Below are positions 50,424 to 62,368 of a stretch of DNA of 64,000 nucleotides, piece by piece (positions within the stretch are counted from its first letter, which is position 1; each line of letters starts with the position of its first letter). The DNA lies in NCBI RefSeq assembly GCF_003576645.1, contig NC_044916.1:33999293-34063292 (forward strand). The letters are read 5' to 3'. This DNA is from Ipomoea triloba. Its lineage: Eukaryota; Streptophyta; Magnoliopsida; Solanales; Convolvulaceae. The position numbers and the translations under genes are program-made. Under the pieces are notes generated by a model. The model saw nothing but the letters and a program-made list of their open reading frames with translations, searched no databases and was not told where the DNA came from.

Positions 50424-53400
50424 ATGGTATCAGAGCAGCCGCCGCTGCAGCGACGAAGCTCGTACGCCGCCGCCGTCTCCGGCGAGGCTAATCAAGAGAG
50501 GCATGCGACTTCACCTGTAACACGATCGCCGGCGCGAACCGCATCGACGACGATTCCGCAGAGGAATCTCAACTCACAGACGCAGAGGAATTATGGTGTA
50601 GAAGACATCGAGAATCCATTCTTCCTAAATGCGAATGACAGTCCGAACACCATACTCGTCAGTCCACCTCTGCTAGGCACCTCAAACTATAGTTCATGGA
50701 GAATCTCGATGAGGATGGCCTTGGAGATCAAAAACAAGTGGTGCATCGTTGATGGTAGCCTCTCAGCTCCGAACATGGAGAGCAATCTGTACGCGGCTTG
50801 GAGACGATGCAACTTGATGGTGTGTGCATGGATCTTCAAGTCCGTGCACTCCTCAATCGCACAGAGCATTATGCATCTAGACAAGGCGAGTGAAGTTTGG
50901 AATGATCTGAGAAAGCGATTTGCGCAATGTGATGCACAGAGAATCTCTGCTCTACAGAATGATATCAACAATTTCAAACAAGGTATTATGTCAGTAAGTG
51001 ATTACTATACTAGATGCCGGACAATGTGGGAGGATATGAACTCCTTGAGGCCTCTGCCGGTATGTAAATGCGTTCCAAAATGTGCCTGCGATCTGATGGA
51101 TACAATCAGAAAAGAAAAAGAAGTTGATCAGGTCATATGCTTTCTGCAAGGATTGAATGATGACTTTAACAGTTTGAAGTCTAATGTCTTGGTTCAAGAT
51201 CCCTTACCAGAAGTAGACAAGGTGTTTGTAATGGCAGAAAAGGTGGAAAGACAAATTAGCTTTACCAATCTAAATGTTAGCAGTTCAGAGATCAGTCAAG
51301 CAAACTTGATTCAAACCACTCAAATATCCACTGATGAAATGATCGCTGCTGTTAATCTGAACAATAACAGAAGGTATACAAATACTGGAGGAACTAAAGC
51401 GAAATGCGTCTACTGTGGAATGACAGGGCATACCATTGACAAGTGCTATAAGAAGCATGGCTACCCCCCCGGTTGGGTGTCGGGGTACAAATCCAAAGCC
51501 AAACAACAAAGCACAACCTCTGCAGTGAACAACATAACTGATTTGGGAGTCTCAACTGATCAGTTTCAGAAATTAATGCAGGCATTGCAGAACCAGATGG
51601 GGCAGTCTTCCAACTCCAACACTGCAGCAGCAATCTCTTTGGTCCCTAGCTTCAAAGAAGATGCCAATGAAGGCAAGTATTATCCCTCTCACATTAATTC
51701 TCTTACTCTTTGCAATTCTGCCTGGATTATAGATTCTGGTGCGACAGACCATATTGCTTGCTCTATTGATCTCTTTGATGAGTATCACTGTATTGAAGGG
51801 GAAGAAGTAAGTCTACCTACTGGGAATCGCATTTCAGTTAAACACAGAGGGAACATAAAGCTTTGCAACAATTTATGGTTAAAAGATGTTATGCACATCC
51901 CCTCCTTCCAATTCAACATAATATCAGTAAGCAAACTGCTCCAAGATACCTCATATAATCTGATATTTTCTTCTGGGCAGTGTCTGATTCAGGAACCGCT
52001 TGGGATGACGATTGGTTTGGCTAAACATGAGAAAGGGCTCTACATCTTGACGCAGTCTCCAAGGGAGTCTAGTGGTTTTCACAAAAGTTTGGTTATGCAA
52101 TGTAATAAAACTGAAATTTGGCATCAACGCCTAGGACACTTTCCGATGAATAAGTTGCATTTGTTCAAAGATATTCCACCTTTATCTAGTATCAATAAAG
52201 CGTGTGATGTATGCCATTTAGCCAAACACAGGCGTTCTTCCTTTCCTTCCAGTACTTCGTTTTCAAATGCTTGCTTTGAATTGATACATGCAGATATATG
52301 GGGTCCCTTTCCCGTTTATTCAATGAAAGGGGAACGATACTTTCTAACCTTGGTTGATGATTATTCGCGATTCACATGGGTTCACTTGATGAAAAACAAG
52401 TCAGAAGTAAGGGAGTTAATAAGGAGATTCCATAGTTTCGCACTCACACAATTTGGAGCCTTAATCAAAACACTCCGAAGTGATAATGGATTGGAGTTCG
52501 ACATGCCAGATTTCTTTGCTGAAAAGGGAATGGTTCATCAGAAAACATGCGTAAATACTCCGCAACAAAATGCTGTAGTTGAACGGAAACATCAACACAT
52601 ACTCAATGTTGCTAGGACCCTTCGTTTTCAGGCTGGCCTCCCATTGCATTTTTGGGGTCAATGTGTCATGCATGCCGTGTTCATCATCAATCGTGTTCCA
52701 TCCTCCGTGATTGAAGGATTAAGTCCTTATCGAAAGTTGTATGGCAATGACCCCGATCTCAAAATGCTCAAGGTATTTGGTTGTTTATGTTTTGCTTCCA
52801 CTCTGCCTCACTCTAGAAATAAAATGGCTCCCCGAAGTAGGAAATGCATTTTCATAGGAGTGCCTGCTAATGTGAAGGGATACATGCTATATGACTTACT
52901 TGATGAATCTGTGTTTGTATCACGAGACGTGACATTCTATGAGGAGGAGTTTCCTTTATCTGAGCAGTCTGTACAGCATGCCGAACCTCAGTTGTTTAGC
53001 CCTTCACTGCCTAATATTCCTATATCAACACAGTTGGGCTATGAGGTCTCAAACACACATGACTCTAATGTTGATTATGGTAATGACTCTCTTGGATCTT
53101 TTTCAGAGAATTCCCCACATAACATCATACCTAGCGAGGCACATGAGCCATCCCTTAATCGCTCACCTATTCAGGCACCATCCAGTGATGTCCAAAATAA
53201 TTCTGATGTTCCGGTTGGTGAAGGAGAAACAACCAGTGAAGCTCCCATCATTGTGGAAGAAGTGGTCAGTGATATTCCAGTCTCCCTAAGACGGTCAAAC
53301 AGAAACAGACATGCACCTAACAAGCTCCAAGACTATTACTGTGACATGGTGGTTGGAAGGCAAGGCTCATCCCCTCATGAGCTGTCTAAAGTCATATCTC

Positions 53401-55019
53401 TGTGTAACTTGACACCATTACACCGAGCTTTCACTGTGTCTGTCACTTCCACGACTGAGCCCCGCACATACAATCAGGCTATTAAGCATGAATGTTGGAG
53501 GAACGCTATGAAAGTAGAAATTGCAGCCCTTCAAGACAACAATACATGGCAGCTAACAGATTTGCCAACTGGCAAAACCCCAATAGGATGTAAATGGGTT
53601 TACAAGGTTAAGCTAAGGGCGGATGGCACAATAGAACGCTATAAGGCAAGGTTGGTAGCCAAGGGTTACACACAACAGCTAGGAGTGGATTACATCGAGA
53701 CGTTTTCTCCAGTGGCTAGGCTAACCACCATCCGAACATTATTGGCTGTGGCAGCTTCCAACGCGTGGCATATTCATCAAATGGATATAAACAATGCATT
53801 TCTGCATGGGGATTTACACGAAGAAGTTTATATGGTACTCCCTCCCGGCTTTCAAGGTGAGAGACCGAACCAAGTATGCAAATTGTTGAGGTCGTTATAC
53901 GGTCTAAAGCAAGCAAGTCGCCAGTGGAATGCCAAACTCACTGCTGCCCTGTTGCGTGTTGGTTTTAAACAATCATCTGCTGATCCATCTCTGTTCACTA
54001 GAGGCAAAGGCAGTACCTTCATTGCTCTCCTGGTCTACGTTGATGATATTATAGTAACAAGCAGTGAGTTGGTCCTCATTCAGGAGCTCAAAAACTTCCT
54101 CAACGATGCATTCAAAATCAAAGATTTGGGGACTCTAGGCTATTTTTTAGGCATTGAAGCTAAAACCAGCAGCACCGGGTTGAACTTATGCCAAAGGAAA
54201 TATGCCCTTGACATTTTAAATGATGCAGGTTTTGCTACTTGTAAGCCTGTCAGCACACCAATGGTCCCAGGGAATCTCTTGTTGCATGAAGATGGCATAC
54301 CATTGAATGACCCTGGCACTTATCGCAGATTGATAGGTCGACTTCTTTATCTTACGGCAACAAGGCCGGATATCACATATGCAGTCCATCAGCTTAGTCA
54401 GTTTGTAAGCACTCCCACTGATAAACACTTGGCTGCTGCACATCGCATACTCCGCTATCTCAAAGGCTCTCTTGGCCAAGGCCTGTTTTATCCGGCAAGC
54501 ACACCTCTTATGCTCAAAGCTTTCTCTGACTCAGATTGGGCCTCCTGTGCAGACACTCGCAGGTCCGTCACAGGCTACTGTGTTTTCCTTGGCGCATCAC
54601 TCATTTCATGGCGATCAAAGAAGCAGGCAACTGTTTCCAAATCCTCATCCGAAGCAGAGTATAGGGCACTTGCTACCACTGCATGTGAAGTACAGTGGCT
54701 TTCCTCCCTACTTCAGGACCTGCAAGTCTCATTGGATGGTGTTGCTGCTGTCTTTTGCGATAATAAATCTGCTATTGCAATTGCTGAAAATTATGTTTTC
54801 CATGAAAGGACTAAGCACATCGAGATCGACTGCCACGTGGTGCGAGAAAGAGTAGCTCAGGGGCTGATCAAGTTACTATCAGTTTCCTCTGCCAACCAAA
54901 TTGCTGATGGCTTCACCAAGCCTCTGTCAACCTCTCAGTTTGAGCTGTTTGTATCTAAGCTGGGTGTTCAGAACCTGCACACTCCAGCTTACGGGGGAGT
55001 ATTGGAGGAAAAAGAGTAG
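50424..55019 (+). CDS. Copia gag-pol polyprotein (intact, 1531 aa)
   Basis: A single frame without stops or frameshifts. Gag comes first, with GTSNYSSWRISM near its start, then a CCHC zinc knuckle (from residue 328; C-X2-C-X4-H-X4-C). The protease active site DSGA is at 437. The integrase has an HHCC-like region and catalytic residues Asp624, Asp687 and Glu720. Reverse transcriptase has its YVDD box from 1205. RNase H begins near DSDW (1369) and includes the SSSEAEYRAL motif. It processes itself, copies its RNA to DNA in virus-like particles and inserts the copy. I take the ATG at 50424 because it follows the predicted mRNA start; the frame stays open upstream to 50283 inside the LTR. The stop lies 20 bases inside the 3' LTR. 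The spacing from the second Asp to Glu is 32 residues, slightly under the usual 35. Confidence 0.95.
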   Translation: MVSEQPPLQRRSSYAAAVSGEANQERHATSPVTRSPARTASTTIPQRNLNSQTQRNYGVEDIENPFFLNANDSPNTILVSPPLLGTSNYSSWRISMRMALEIKNKWCIVDGSLSAPNMESNLYAAWRRCNLMVCAWIFKSVHSSIAQSIMHLDKASEVWNDLRKRFAQCDAQRISALQNDINNFKQGIMSVSDYYTRCRTMWEDMNSLRPLPVCKCVPKCACDLMDTIRKEKEVDQVICFLQGLNDDFNSLKSNVLVQDPLPEVDKVFVMAEKVERQISFTNLNVSSSEISQANLIQTTQISTDEMIAAVNLNNNRRYTNTGGTKAKCVYCGMTGHTIDKCYKKHGYPPGWVSGYKSKAKQQSTTSAVNNITDLGVSTDQFQKLMQALQNQMGQSSNSNTAAAISLVPSFKEDANEGKYYPSHINSLTLCNSAWIIDSGATDHIACSIDLFDEYHCIEGEEVSLPTGNRISVKHRGNIKLCNNLWLKDVMHIPSFQFNIISVSKLLQDTSYNLIFSSGQCLIQEPLGMTIGLAKHEKGLYILTQSPRESSGFHKSLVMQCNKTEIWHQRLGHFPMNKLHLFKDIPPLSSINKACDVCHLAKHRRSSFPSSTSFSNACFELIHADIWGPFPVYSMKGERYFLTLVDDYSRFTWVHLMKNKSEVRELIRRFHSFALTQFGALIKTLRSDNGLEFDMPDFFAEKGMVHQKTCVNTPQQNAVVERKHQHILNVARTLRFQAGLPLHFWGQCVMHAVFIINRVPSSVIEGLSPYRKLYGNDPDLKMLKVFGCLCFASTLPHSRNKMAPRSRKCIFIGVPANVKGYMLYDLLDESVFVSRDVTFYEEEFPLSEQSVQHAEPQLFSPSLPNIPISTQLGYEVSNTHDSNVDYGNDSLGSFSENSPHNIIPSEAHEPSLNRSPIQAPSSDVQNNSDVPVGEGETTSEAPIIVEEVVSDIPVSLRRSNRNRHAPNKLQDYYCDMVVGRQGSSPHELSKVISLCNLTPLHRAFTVSVTSTTEPRTYNQAIKHECWRNAMKVEIAALQDNNTWQLTDLPTGKTPIGCKWVYKVKLRADGTIERYKARLVAKGYTQQLGVDYIETFSPVARLTTIRTLLAVAASNAWHIHQMDINNAFLHGDLHEEVYMVLPPGFQGERPNQVCKLLRSLYGLKQASRQWNAKLTAALLRVGFKQSSADPSLFTRGKGSTFIALLVYVDDIIVTSSELVLIQELKNFLNDAFKIKDLGTLGYFLGIEAKTSSTGLNLCQRKYALDILNDAGFATCKPVSTPMVPGNLLLHEDGIPLNDPGTYRRLIGRLLYLTATRPDITYAVHQLSQFVSTPTDKHLAAAHRILRYLKGSLGQGLFYPASTPLMLKAFSDSDWASCADTRRSVTGYCVFLGASLISWRSKKQATVSKSSSEAEYRALATTACEVQWLSSLLQDLQVSLDGVAAVFCDNKSAIAIAENYVFHERTKHIEIDCHVVRERVAQGLIKLLSVSSANQIADGFTKPLSTSQFELFVSKLGVQNLHTPAYGGVLEEKE
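50425..50436 (+). other. Primer-binding site for initiator Met tRNA
   Basis: TGGTATCAGAGC is complementary to the 3' end of plant initiator methionine tRNA and directly follows the 5' LTR, where minus-strand synthesis is primed. Confidence 0.93.
54991..54999 (+). other. Polypurine tract of the copia element
   Basis: ACGGGGGAG directly precedes the 3' LTR and primes plus-strand DNA. It is also coding here (Tyr-Gly-Gly-Val). Confidence 0.8.
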
Positions 55020-55191
55020 TGTAGCAGGATAGCTTTGTAATTTCCATTCATGAGCTGTCATTATCTCATGAGCTGTCATCACTGCTCTCCTCTATATAAA
55101 CAGAGGCAGTTAATATTTCCAGTCTGTAACTTCATACACACTAATGAGATATTTCCAGATTTTCCCTCCACAAGTTTGTTAGACTTCGTTA
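55000..55191 (+). repeat. 3' LTR of the copia element
   Basis: 192 bp, identical to the 5' LTR over its whole length by eye. Its first 20 bases encode the last residues and stop of gag-pol. Confidence 0.96.
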
Positions 55192-56929
55192 GCCTAATAC
55201 TGATTACCCTTAATGCACCTGGTGGTGCACCCACACTTTTTTTTTTAATAACTTTAAAAAAAATGAATTTTTTTTAAAAAAAAATTCACCTTAACATTAA
55301 AACAAAAATCTTCTTCTTACTTTCTCATATCTCATCTAAGTAATCAAAAAATCTGAAAAAAAAAATACTCACAAAAATTCCCTTGTTGAATTCATATTTT
55401 TTTGTCTAAAGATTAAAATCGATCAATCTATATTTTGTCGGAATTTCTCAGGGTACATAATGAAATAAAAAAGAAAAATGAAAGAAAGGGGTATATTTAA
55501 AGGACTGAAAGGCTGGAGACAGTATGGCAAAATTATTGCATGATTGGACACAGTACGAACCTTATCCTAAAATGTCCTGAATTCCGTTAGTACAACTTCA
55601 AACTATTTCGTCACTTTCATGTTTCAAATTTCCTGTAAAATCATTCAATTCTTGTACCTGCTACTGCTCTATTTCAACCCCTGCTTCTCTCCCTACATTC
55701 CAATTTTAAATATTTACAATCATTACCTACTTAGGCTCCTTCACCCTTCCGAAATTAAAATAAAACGTTTTAATCACATTATTTCTGTTAAACGTTTTTC
55801 TCTTTAAATTAAAATTTATATAGTTGAAGCAGCAAACCACTTTAATCATAATTTATTCAAAGAGACTTTTAAACAAAAATTCGGACAGACAATTACATTG
55901 CTCCCTCTAAACCCTTACCTTTCAATTAAAATTTTTATGAATAGGTGTAGTACACCGTGTAGTTACTGTTCCCAAATGCAACCAACCTTATTCTGTATTT
56001 TTTATCGTACAAAATTGTTATATTTAAAATTTAACACTACACTATATTGTGTATTTGACAATATATAAAGTGTTAAAAAATATAATTAATCATTTAATGG
56101 TCCAACTTTTTCTTGTATGTAATTTTAGTTTAAAATTTTCAAAGATTCCCCTAATTTAAAGAAAATCAATCAAATCTTGATATGTTACCAAACATGGGAG
56201 CTAGCATTTATTCCGAGGTGTCATCACTTTGAGTTTAACATGGGATGGAGGATCCCACTTAAAATTCTTTCAGCAATCCCATCGTTATTTATTTAAGGCC
56301 TGCTTGCGATGATCCCAATAAGTAGGATGTTTATAACCAACAAACCAAACGGCCCCTAAATATGATACTTAGAACATTACTTGAATCCATCAAAAAGCTA
56401 AGCAAAAATTGAAAGACATGCATGGCGGAATGGATGAATAAGAAAAGCATGAAGTGAACGGACAAATAATTGGCAACACGGAAGATTATGCTAATAAAGG
56501 CATATTAATGGCATGACTAATCAATATATTAAGATAATAACTAACTTTTTTGCAACTTTTTTTTTGGGGGGTCTCCTAACAGTATTCATTCTTTGACTCA
56601 AATGTACACATCAATATCAATTCCTAGTTGTTAGTGTCATTAATTGTGAGATTCCCTCTTTTCTATGCTGATTGTTACATACAACTTTTTTTTTTTTTTT
56701 TTTGTGGGTGTATAAAAAATAAGTTAGGATAAAGAATTACAGAGTGTAATATAATGGGCTTGAAATTGGTAGAATTCAATTTCATGTTATTATAATGGGC
56801 TAGAGAAGGCCCTGTAAGATAATTGGGCCTAATTTATTTGACTAAATATTAAGATTGTTGTTCATGATATGCTTTGGGCTGCATATGAAATTGTGAAGGC
56901 CCAAGGTTTGATTGAAGAGTCATTATTTT

Positions 56930-57172
56930 GGGCAAATTATGCTATGGATCCGAGTCTATATTCACAATTTTAAAATTCAATATAAAAAATTACATTACTC
57001 AATATTTAAAATTTTTCAACTCTATATTACAATTTTGTTATATAGATTCAAAAATTGTGTTATACTATTGAATATAAAGTTATGAAATTGTGAATATAGA
57101 GTTATAAAATTGTGAACATAGAATTCTAAAATTGTGAACATAGAGTTCTAAAATTATCCAGGTCCACCTTGC
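56930..57172. mobile_element. Possible small MITE with internal 22-bp repeats
   Basis: The left edge GGGCAAATTATGCTATGG with TATTCACAATTTTA is mirrored on the minus strand by GTGGACCTGGATAATTTTAG with TGTTCACAATTTTAG. Three and a half 22-bp units (GTTATAAAATTGTGAACATA plus GA) span 57079-57156. GGGCAAATTAT is similar to the start of the Mutator-like element at 16692. No target duplication was identified. Confidence 0.4.
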
Positions 57173-57963
57173 AAGGTTATGAAATTGTAAAAATATATTG
57201 CGGTGAGGACCATTTAAAAAATACATTATTTATGTACTAAATGTACATTATTAGATAATATACGAAATAATGTCCTTTCAGTATTTAAACAATATTTTTT
57301 TTATAATAATATCAGAGTTTATTCAGCGTACATGTTTGGATAGAGAAAATGAATGGTTCCTATGTGTCAATTCTCATAGAGAAATGTCGTGATTGGTAGA
57401 TATGCATTGTGATAAGTAAACTTGTTTCCTAACTCACCTAATAAACTAATAATTATGCTTTCAAGTGGTCAAATGTATTCTTTTTTAAATGAAAAAGAAA
57501 TTGTAAACCCATGCTTTTGTATTGGGTGTAATTGTGAAATGAATTTAGTCCAACTGTAGCTAGTGGAAAAAATAAAGGACCTTTTTATGATGTCTATCCT
57601 TTCCTGTTTAGGCATGGGAAAAAGTTATTCTTCCATTCATGTGAAAGAGGTTGAATTAAAATAGTAAAGAGATGAGGGAGCAAATTTGAAGGCCATACCT
57701 AATCGAAACAAAAGGCCTAATACACCACCCAACACAATACTATTTCGTACAGTCATAGAGTGCAGTATAAGTGTACAAAAGTAAAAGTAATTATGGAATC
57801 CATATACTATGTGATTTTCCTCAATATAGCCCATAAAACTTAATTTTGTTAAATTTAGTTCATATATATATATATATATATATTTTAAATAATATAATCA
57901 AAGCTAATAATTAACACTGCTAACTTATATGACATGGCATTGACATCATCACTGACATAACGA

Positions 57964-58078
57964 CGACATAATATGATGTATCATACTAAGTCATATTTTA
58001 TTTTAAATTAATTTATTTAATCGACATAATATGATGTGTCATGCCAACTCATATTTTATTCTAAAATTAATTTATTTC
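57964..58078. repeat. Tandem duplication, about 58-bp period
   Basis: CGACATAATATGATGT.TCAT followed by TCATATTTTATT.TAAA and TTAATTTATTT occurs at 57964-58019 and 58022-58078 with few differences. Confidence 0.85.
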
Positions 58079-61000
58079 AGTGATATTATAATTTTATTCA
58101 CAAAATATTATAAATAAATAACACATCACAACAAGTCTTGAACCCTTGACCTCAAATGACATTAATGTCATTTTCTTCAATTGTGGTAACTTGTAAGTAA
58201 TGATCTTGGTGTTAAAATGTAAACTTCAATTAAGAAGCATATATATTAAGATGGATCCGGTAGAGATTTTTATTAATTTTAGGAGATGTCAATAGTTTTA
58301 AACTTATTGGGATAAATTAGTTATTTTTTACTTCGCAAAAGATTGATATATTAATGTATTACTTGAATAAAACTATTTAGTTTTAAAATTATTAAAAAAA
58401 AAAAAAAGAAGAGTTGTATCACCCGTCATTAAAGATAATGGTGTTAATTATTATTGTTAAAAAGTATATGCACTAAATTAAACAACATTAAAGTATAGAT
58501 ATAGACTAAATAGAAGAAAATTTAATCATATATGGAGAGACTTGGTTGCGGCCGTCAGAGCATCTTCAGGAGTCCAAAATTTTACAAGGTTTTGCAGTGA
58601 CAAATAGAAAGGAGAAGAGGAAATATTTTTTTTAAAAAAAAAAGCTTGACAACAAAAGTAATAAAAAATATTTTTTTTTATTTACACTACCTGCGCCAGC
58701 TAGGCGCACCTATAGGCCATTTTATCAATTTATTCTCAATTAATGGGACTTAATTACAAAAATTTGTTTGTTTTGTTTTTTTTTTTAATGTTAGGGTCGA
58801 GATTGATTGCTTGAATCTTTATTATAGCTATCGAGCATATGGCCTGCATATATTATCCTATTTTGGGTGGGTCATCCTCGATTGTTTTTCTCTTATAAAC
58901 TCATTCGACGCTCATTTGTAACATTTTTCGTATTCGTCAATCAACGAACTAACTTGCCCATGTTCTAGGGATGGTGGTTGGTCCTCAGACTAGCCTGTTT
59001 TTAATTTAGGAGGGGGTGGTCCCTCGTAATTTTGTCCTTGACCTTTTTTATTGTTGATATTGTTTCATTGTTGATTGTCAAAATAAAAAAGACAATCATA
59101 TTGTACTAAGACTTAATAGATAGGTACTTTGACTCGAGTTAGAATTCAATCTTTCAAATAATAAAACACCTGAAAGGTATGTGGTCCCATATCCAGTCAT
59201 CCAGATGTGAAAAATGAAAATGTAGCACGAAATTAGTGGGGAAAAGAAAAAAAAAAAAATAAGGGAGGCAGGCATAGGCCATAGCTAACTAGTTGGTACG
59301 ACTGATCCATAGCCAATACTCAGTACTGAGACAACAGTGTGATGGTGCATAGTGGGGTTTGTCAAACAGGCGCACTCACTGCTACAAATGGAATTGTAGA
59401 ACATACATACATACTTCTCAATCTTTAACACCAAAGTTGTGATTTCATGGTTCCCCACTAAATTAAAGCTACCTTGCTTTCAGTTCTAGTTTGGGGTGTT
59501 TTGTTTACCCCATTCTTGAGGGAATATAATATATTTACATTTTAAAGAAAAGAAAAAAAAAAAAAAAGAGCATATATGATTGTTAGTTCCACGTACTGTA
59601 CTCAAAGATCTGAATTGAATTGCATATAATGCCGAATAGAGCTTCTAAGTTCTAACCTTTCAAATGCACGATTGTAAACATCAAAATAAATGAGACAAAG
59701 ACATAAAACAAAAGGCAATGTCTAGAGAGCAACGAATTAGGTTTATGCATGTGGTGATGAATGCAGCTATATTATCATATTGCTTTTCTGTGCGTCAACT
59801 AACAGTGTCGGATGATTCAGTAGTTCTAACGTAACTTTAAACTTTTTTGTAGGAGAAGTGGAGTTTTGAGTGAGCTAGCTGAGGTTTAAAGATTGGCTTG
59901 GCAACATTCATTGCAACAAACAATATAATTCCGGCCAAGAGTTTGTGTTGGAAAACGTTGTCCACAAAATGGAACCAATTCAAGTACACTAATATGAGTA
60001 AAGGCAAATAATTTTAGGCTTTAGCGTACATAACATGTGCAGATACACTGTACTGATGAAGGCCGGGTTTGAAGAACTAACACACTTTGCAGTGAAAGAA
60101 CAAGTCCTTATTAATGTCTTCTGATCTTGTTGAAGAATGGCCCGCGTCAAGAACTTTTCCTTTCCCTTATACTTGTCTCTGCATTATATTGGGGTCACCA
60201 CTCACCAAAGCCCTCTCATCTCATCTGCTCAACTCCATCTGATCTATATATACTAAGTACTGAGCATGATTTTTGCATGCTTTATAGTAATGCAAAGGGT
60301 CGTTATATCTTTAATTTGTCCCGTGCCTTTTCCCTCTTGCTTGCCTATTTACATTCTGTTTTTCAGCTTATGCTAGATTAATCTTAAGCCCTCAAAATTC
60401 CTGTCCAAGAGTCGCTGGAGTAGGAAAATCACAAATGGCTAAGTAATAACCTCTCAGTCAACCTCTGTCGTTGACTCTGCACACAAGACTCATTTACATT
60501 TTCGAATTGCCCGTACAAACTATGTAAGAAAGTAACACCACTGAACAAGAAATAGACACAGCCAAACAGGGGATATGCACTAACTAAAATGCTATGTTAC
60601 TGTGATAGAACAAGCTGATCCTGGTGAAATAATATTGATATATATAATGGACATGTCACTTGTTATATATGACCACGGCAATGGCTACAACTGTGCAAGT
60701 CAAGATTAGATGGATAACCATTCCATCAATAATGTCAATTTTGACACCACTCAATTAAGACAATGAAAGCAAATAGTATTTACTATCATTATCGGTACTA
60801 CTGTGAAATTAATTCGAATTTAGTTTTGGTAGATATCTGGTTGTGAGATGCTCCACTACGTTCCATACAAGGATTTAAAACTAAATTTCAATATGAAAGA
60901 ACATAAAATCTTGCATTGTAAGGTTTAGGTATGTATGTGTTACATGTTTACCATGAATAAGTAAACATGAAAAAAGCCAAATAATAATAATAATTAAAGG

Positions 61001-61718
61001 AGAGAGAGAAAAGAGAAGATACCTCCAAAGTTGATATGATGTTCAAGCTAGTGCATATCCACTCAAGTTACCCAACATGTTCGAGTATTGCTTTAGTGAT
61101 TAATTATGTTTCTCCAATGTTGTTGCATCAATTTGATGTTATTTAATTTAACTTATTATAAGACATTGCATATTGTGTATATGATATAAAATAAAGTTTT
61201 TTTTTTAATATTATCATAGAATCACTTAGACATGGCGAGTCCCTACTTTTGATGTACCAAAAAAAAATAAAGATAACGTTTTTGTTATCAATTGTTTTCA
61301 CAGTTAGTTTTCACGCAAAGTTTTCTTAATGTGTAAGGACCACAAATAACACATGAAACACATGTCCAATAACAAAGAGCAATTATGACATTTTACACAA
61401 ATTAATTTTACTTTCTATCCTCAATATTAGGAAATTCGCATTTTGTTATAGGAAATAAAGGGCGGGCGTCGAAAAGGAACTAGCAAGTTATAATGACATT
61501 TTAACAATAAATCATCTAACAATTAATTTTTGTATCAAAGTAACTTGAACAAAAGAATATATGCCATGCAATATCTAACTATATATTAAAGCGAATCAGT
61601 GTTATATATACCATTTGAATGAATTTATACTCTTATATTTTCAAGGTTTTACTTTTAGTTTGTTTGGACACACGTGACTTTACCCCATTAGAATTGTAAA
61701 ACTTTTTTAGTCTTCTTT

Positions 61719-61751
<33 letters not shown>

Positions 61752-61763
61752 GTGTGTATATGT
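61719..61763. repeat. Compound TA / TATG microsatellite
   Basis: About ten TA units pass directly into TATG units with a short TGTG interruption. It sits at the left boundary of the retroelement-like region. Confidence 0.85.
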
Positions 61764-61855
61764 ATTGAGGTAAACTGAACAATAAGTAAAGGGAGGGGTG
61801 GTATGCTCCCGCAGGAGTGGAGTATGCCTTTAGTAAAGGTTAATTGAAGAAAGTT

Positions 61856-62368
61856 TTAGTCTGTCTCTGGTCCACTGGAATAATTCCAGTGTCTCCTATC
61901 CCAATCATCAGTCTCATGATGATTATTATAAGTGGGAAAGTTGAAAATTTGGAGTTTATTACCAAGGTGGTAAGTGGCGTTTACCTCAAAAGGTCTAAGG
62001 AAACCTCTGAAGTCAGATATGTGATTTGAAGTAATTACAAAGTGAGATAACTCTTTGAGTTTAAGTTCTAGTTCGTGTTTTTCAAAAAGTTGACCAGTAG
62101 ATTCTGTAATTGAATCTAGACATAAGGTTTCTTGGAAAGTTTGGAATTCTAATTTTGAAAGTATAGTATTTGAGATTTCTGTAGGGAAAGTTTTGTCTAA
62201 TCCTTGTTTAATTAAGTTGTGATTTGGTACAGTGATGTTGTAGTCAAAGTATGTTTCTGAATTTGGGTCTTGATAAAAAGTGTGGATTTCATCAGTTTCC
62301 TGATGTATCTTCTCAGTTAAAAAGTTTTTAGTGCTTTCAAAGTGTTGTTGAACAAGTTTTTTATCCAT
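61856..62368 (-). CDS. Unrecognised 170-aa ORF of a possible retroelement or pararetrovirus-like locus
   Basis: I do not recognise the family. The 170-residue frame starts at a clear ATG and is rich in Glu, Lys, Asn, Phe and His, with a predicted helical segment (KHELELKLKELSH) and an aromatic, acidic C-terminus. It has no signal peptide or membrane segment. It lies downstream of a promoter-like region with a TATATAAG box at 62938-62945 and a possible leader intron whose donor is at 62805. Together with the second minus-strand ORF upstream, this arrangement (last ORF, non-coding promoter region, first ORF) resembles the intergenic region of plant pararetroviruses or an LTR region. This is inference, and a plain cellular gene is not excluded. 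Confidence 0.4.
   Translation of the reverse strand: MDKKLVQQHFESTKNFLTEKIHQETDEIHTFYQDPNSETYFDYNITVPNHNLIKQGLDKTFPTEISNTILSKLEFQTFQETLCLDSITESTGQLFEKHELELKLKELSHFVITSNHISDFRGFLRPFEVNATYHLGNKLQIFNFPTYNNHHETDDWDRRHWNYSSGPETD

Larger units (their letters stand above)
50233..50424 (+). repeat. 5' LTR of the copia element
   Basis: 192 bp, beginning TATTGGAGG and ending ACTTCGTTA rather than the usual TG...CA. It holds TATATAAA (50326-50333) and two direct copies of TCATGAGCTGTCAT just upstream of it. Confidence 0.96.
50233..55191 (+). mobile_element. Complete Ty1/copia LTR retrotransposon (RE1-like)
   Basis: A 4,959-bp element flanked by the 5-bp duplication GCCTA (50228-50232 and 55192-55196). 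The two 192-bp LTRs are identical by direct comparison. A Met-tRNA primer-binding site directly follows the 5' LTR, and a purine tract (GGGGGAG) directly precedes the 3' LTR. One uninterrupted gag-pol frame lies between them with every expected domain in copia order (protease, integrase, reverse transcriptase, RNase H). The sequence looks autonomous and very recently inserted. Confidence 0.97.
55197..61780. other. Gene-free spacer right of the copia element
   Basis: No supported gene. It holds poly-A/T tracts and a possible Mutator-like fragment with a 22-bp repeat (56930-57172). An AT tract (57860-57884), a 58-bp tandem duplication (57964-58078), a compound TA/TATG microsatellite (61719-61763) and many short AT-rich frames of no coding character complete it. 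Confidence 0.5.
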
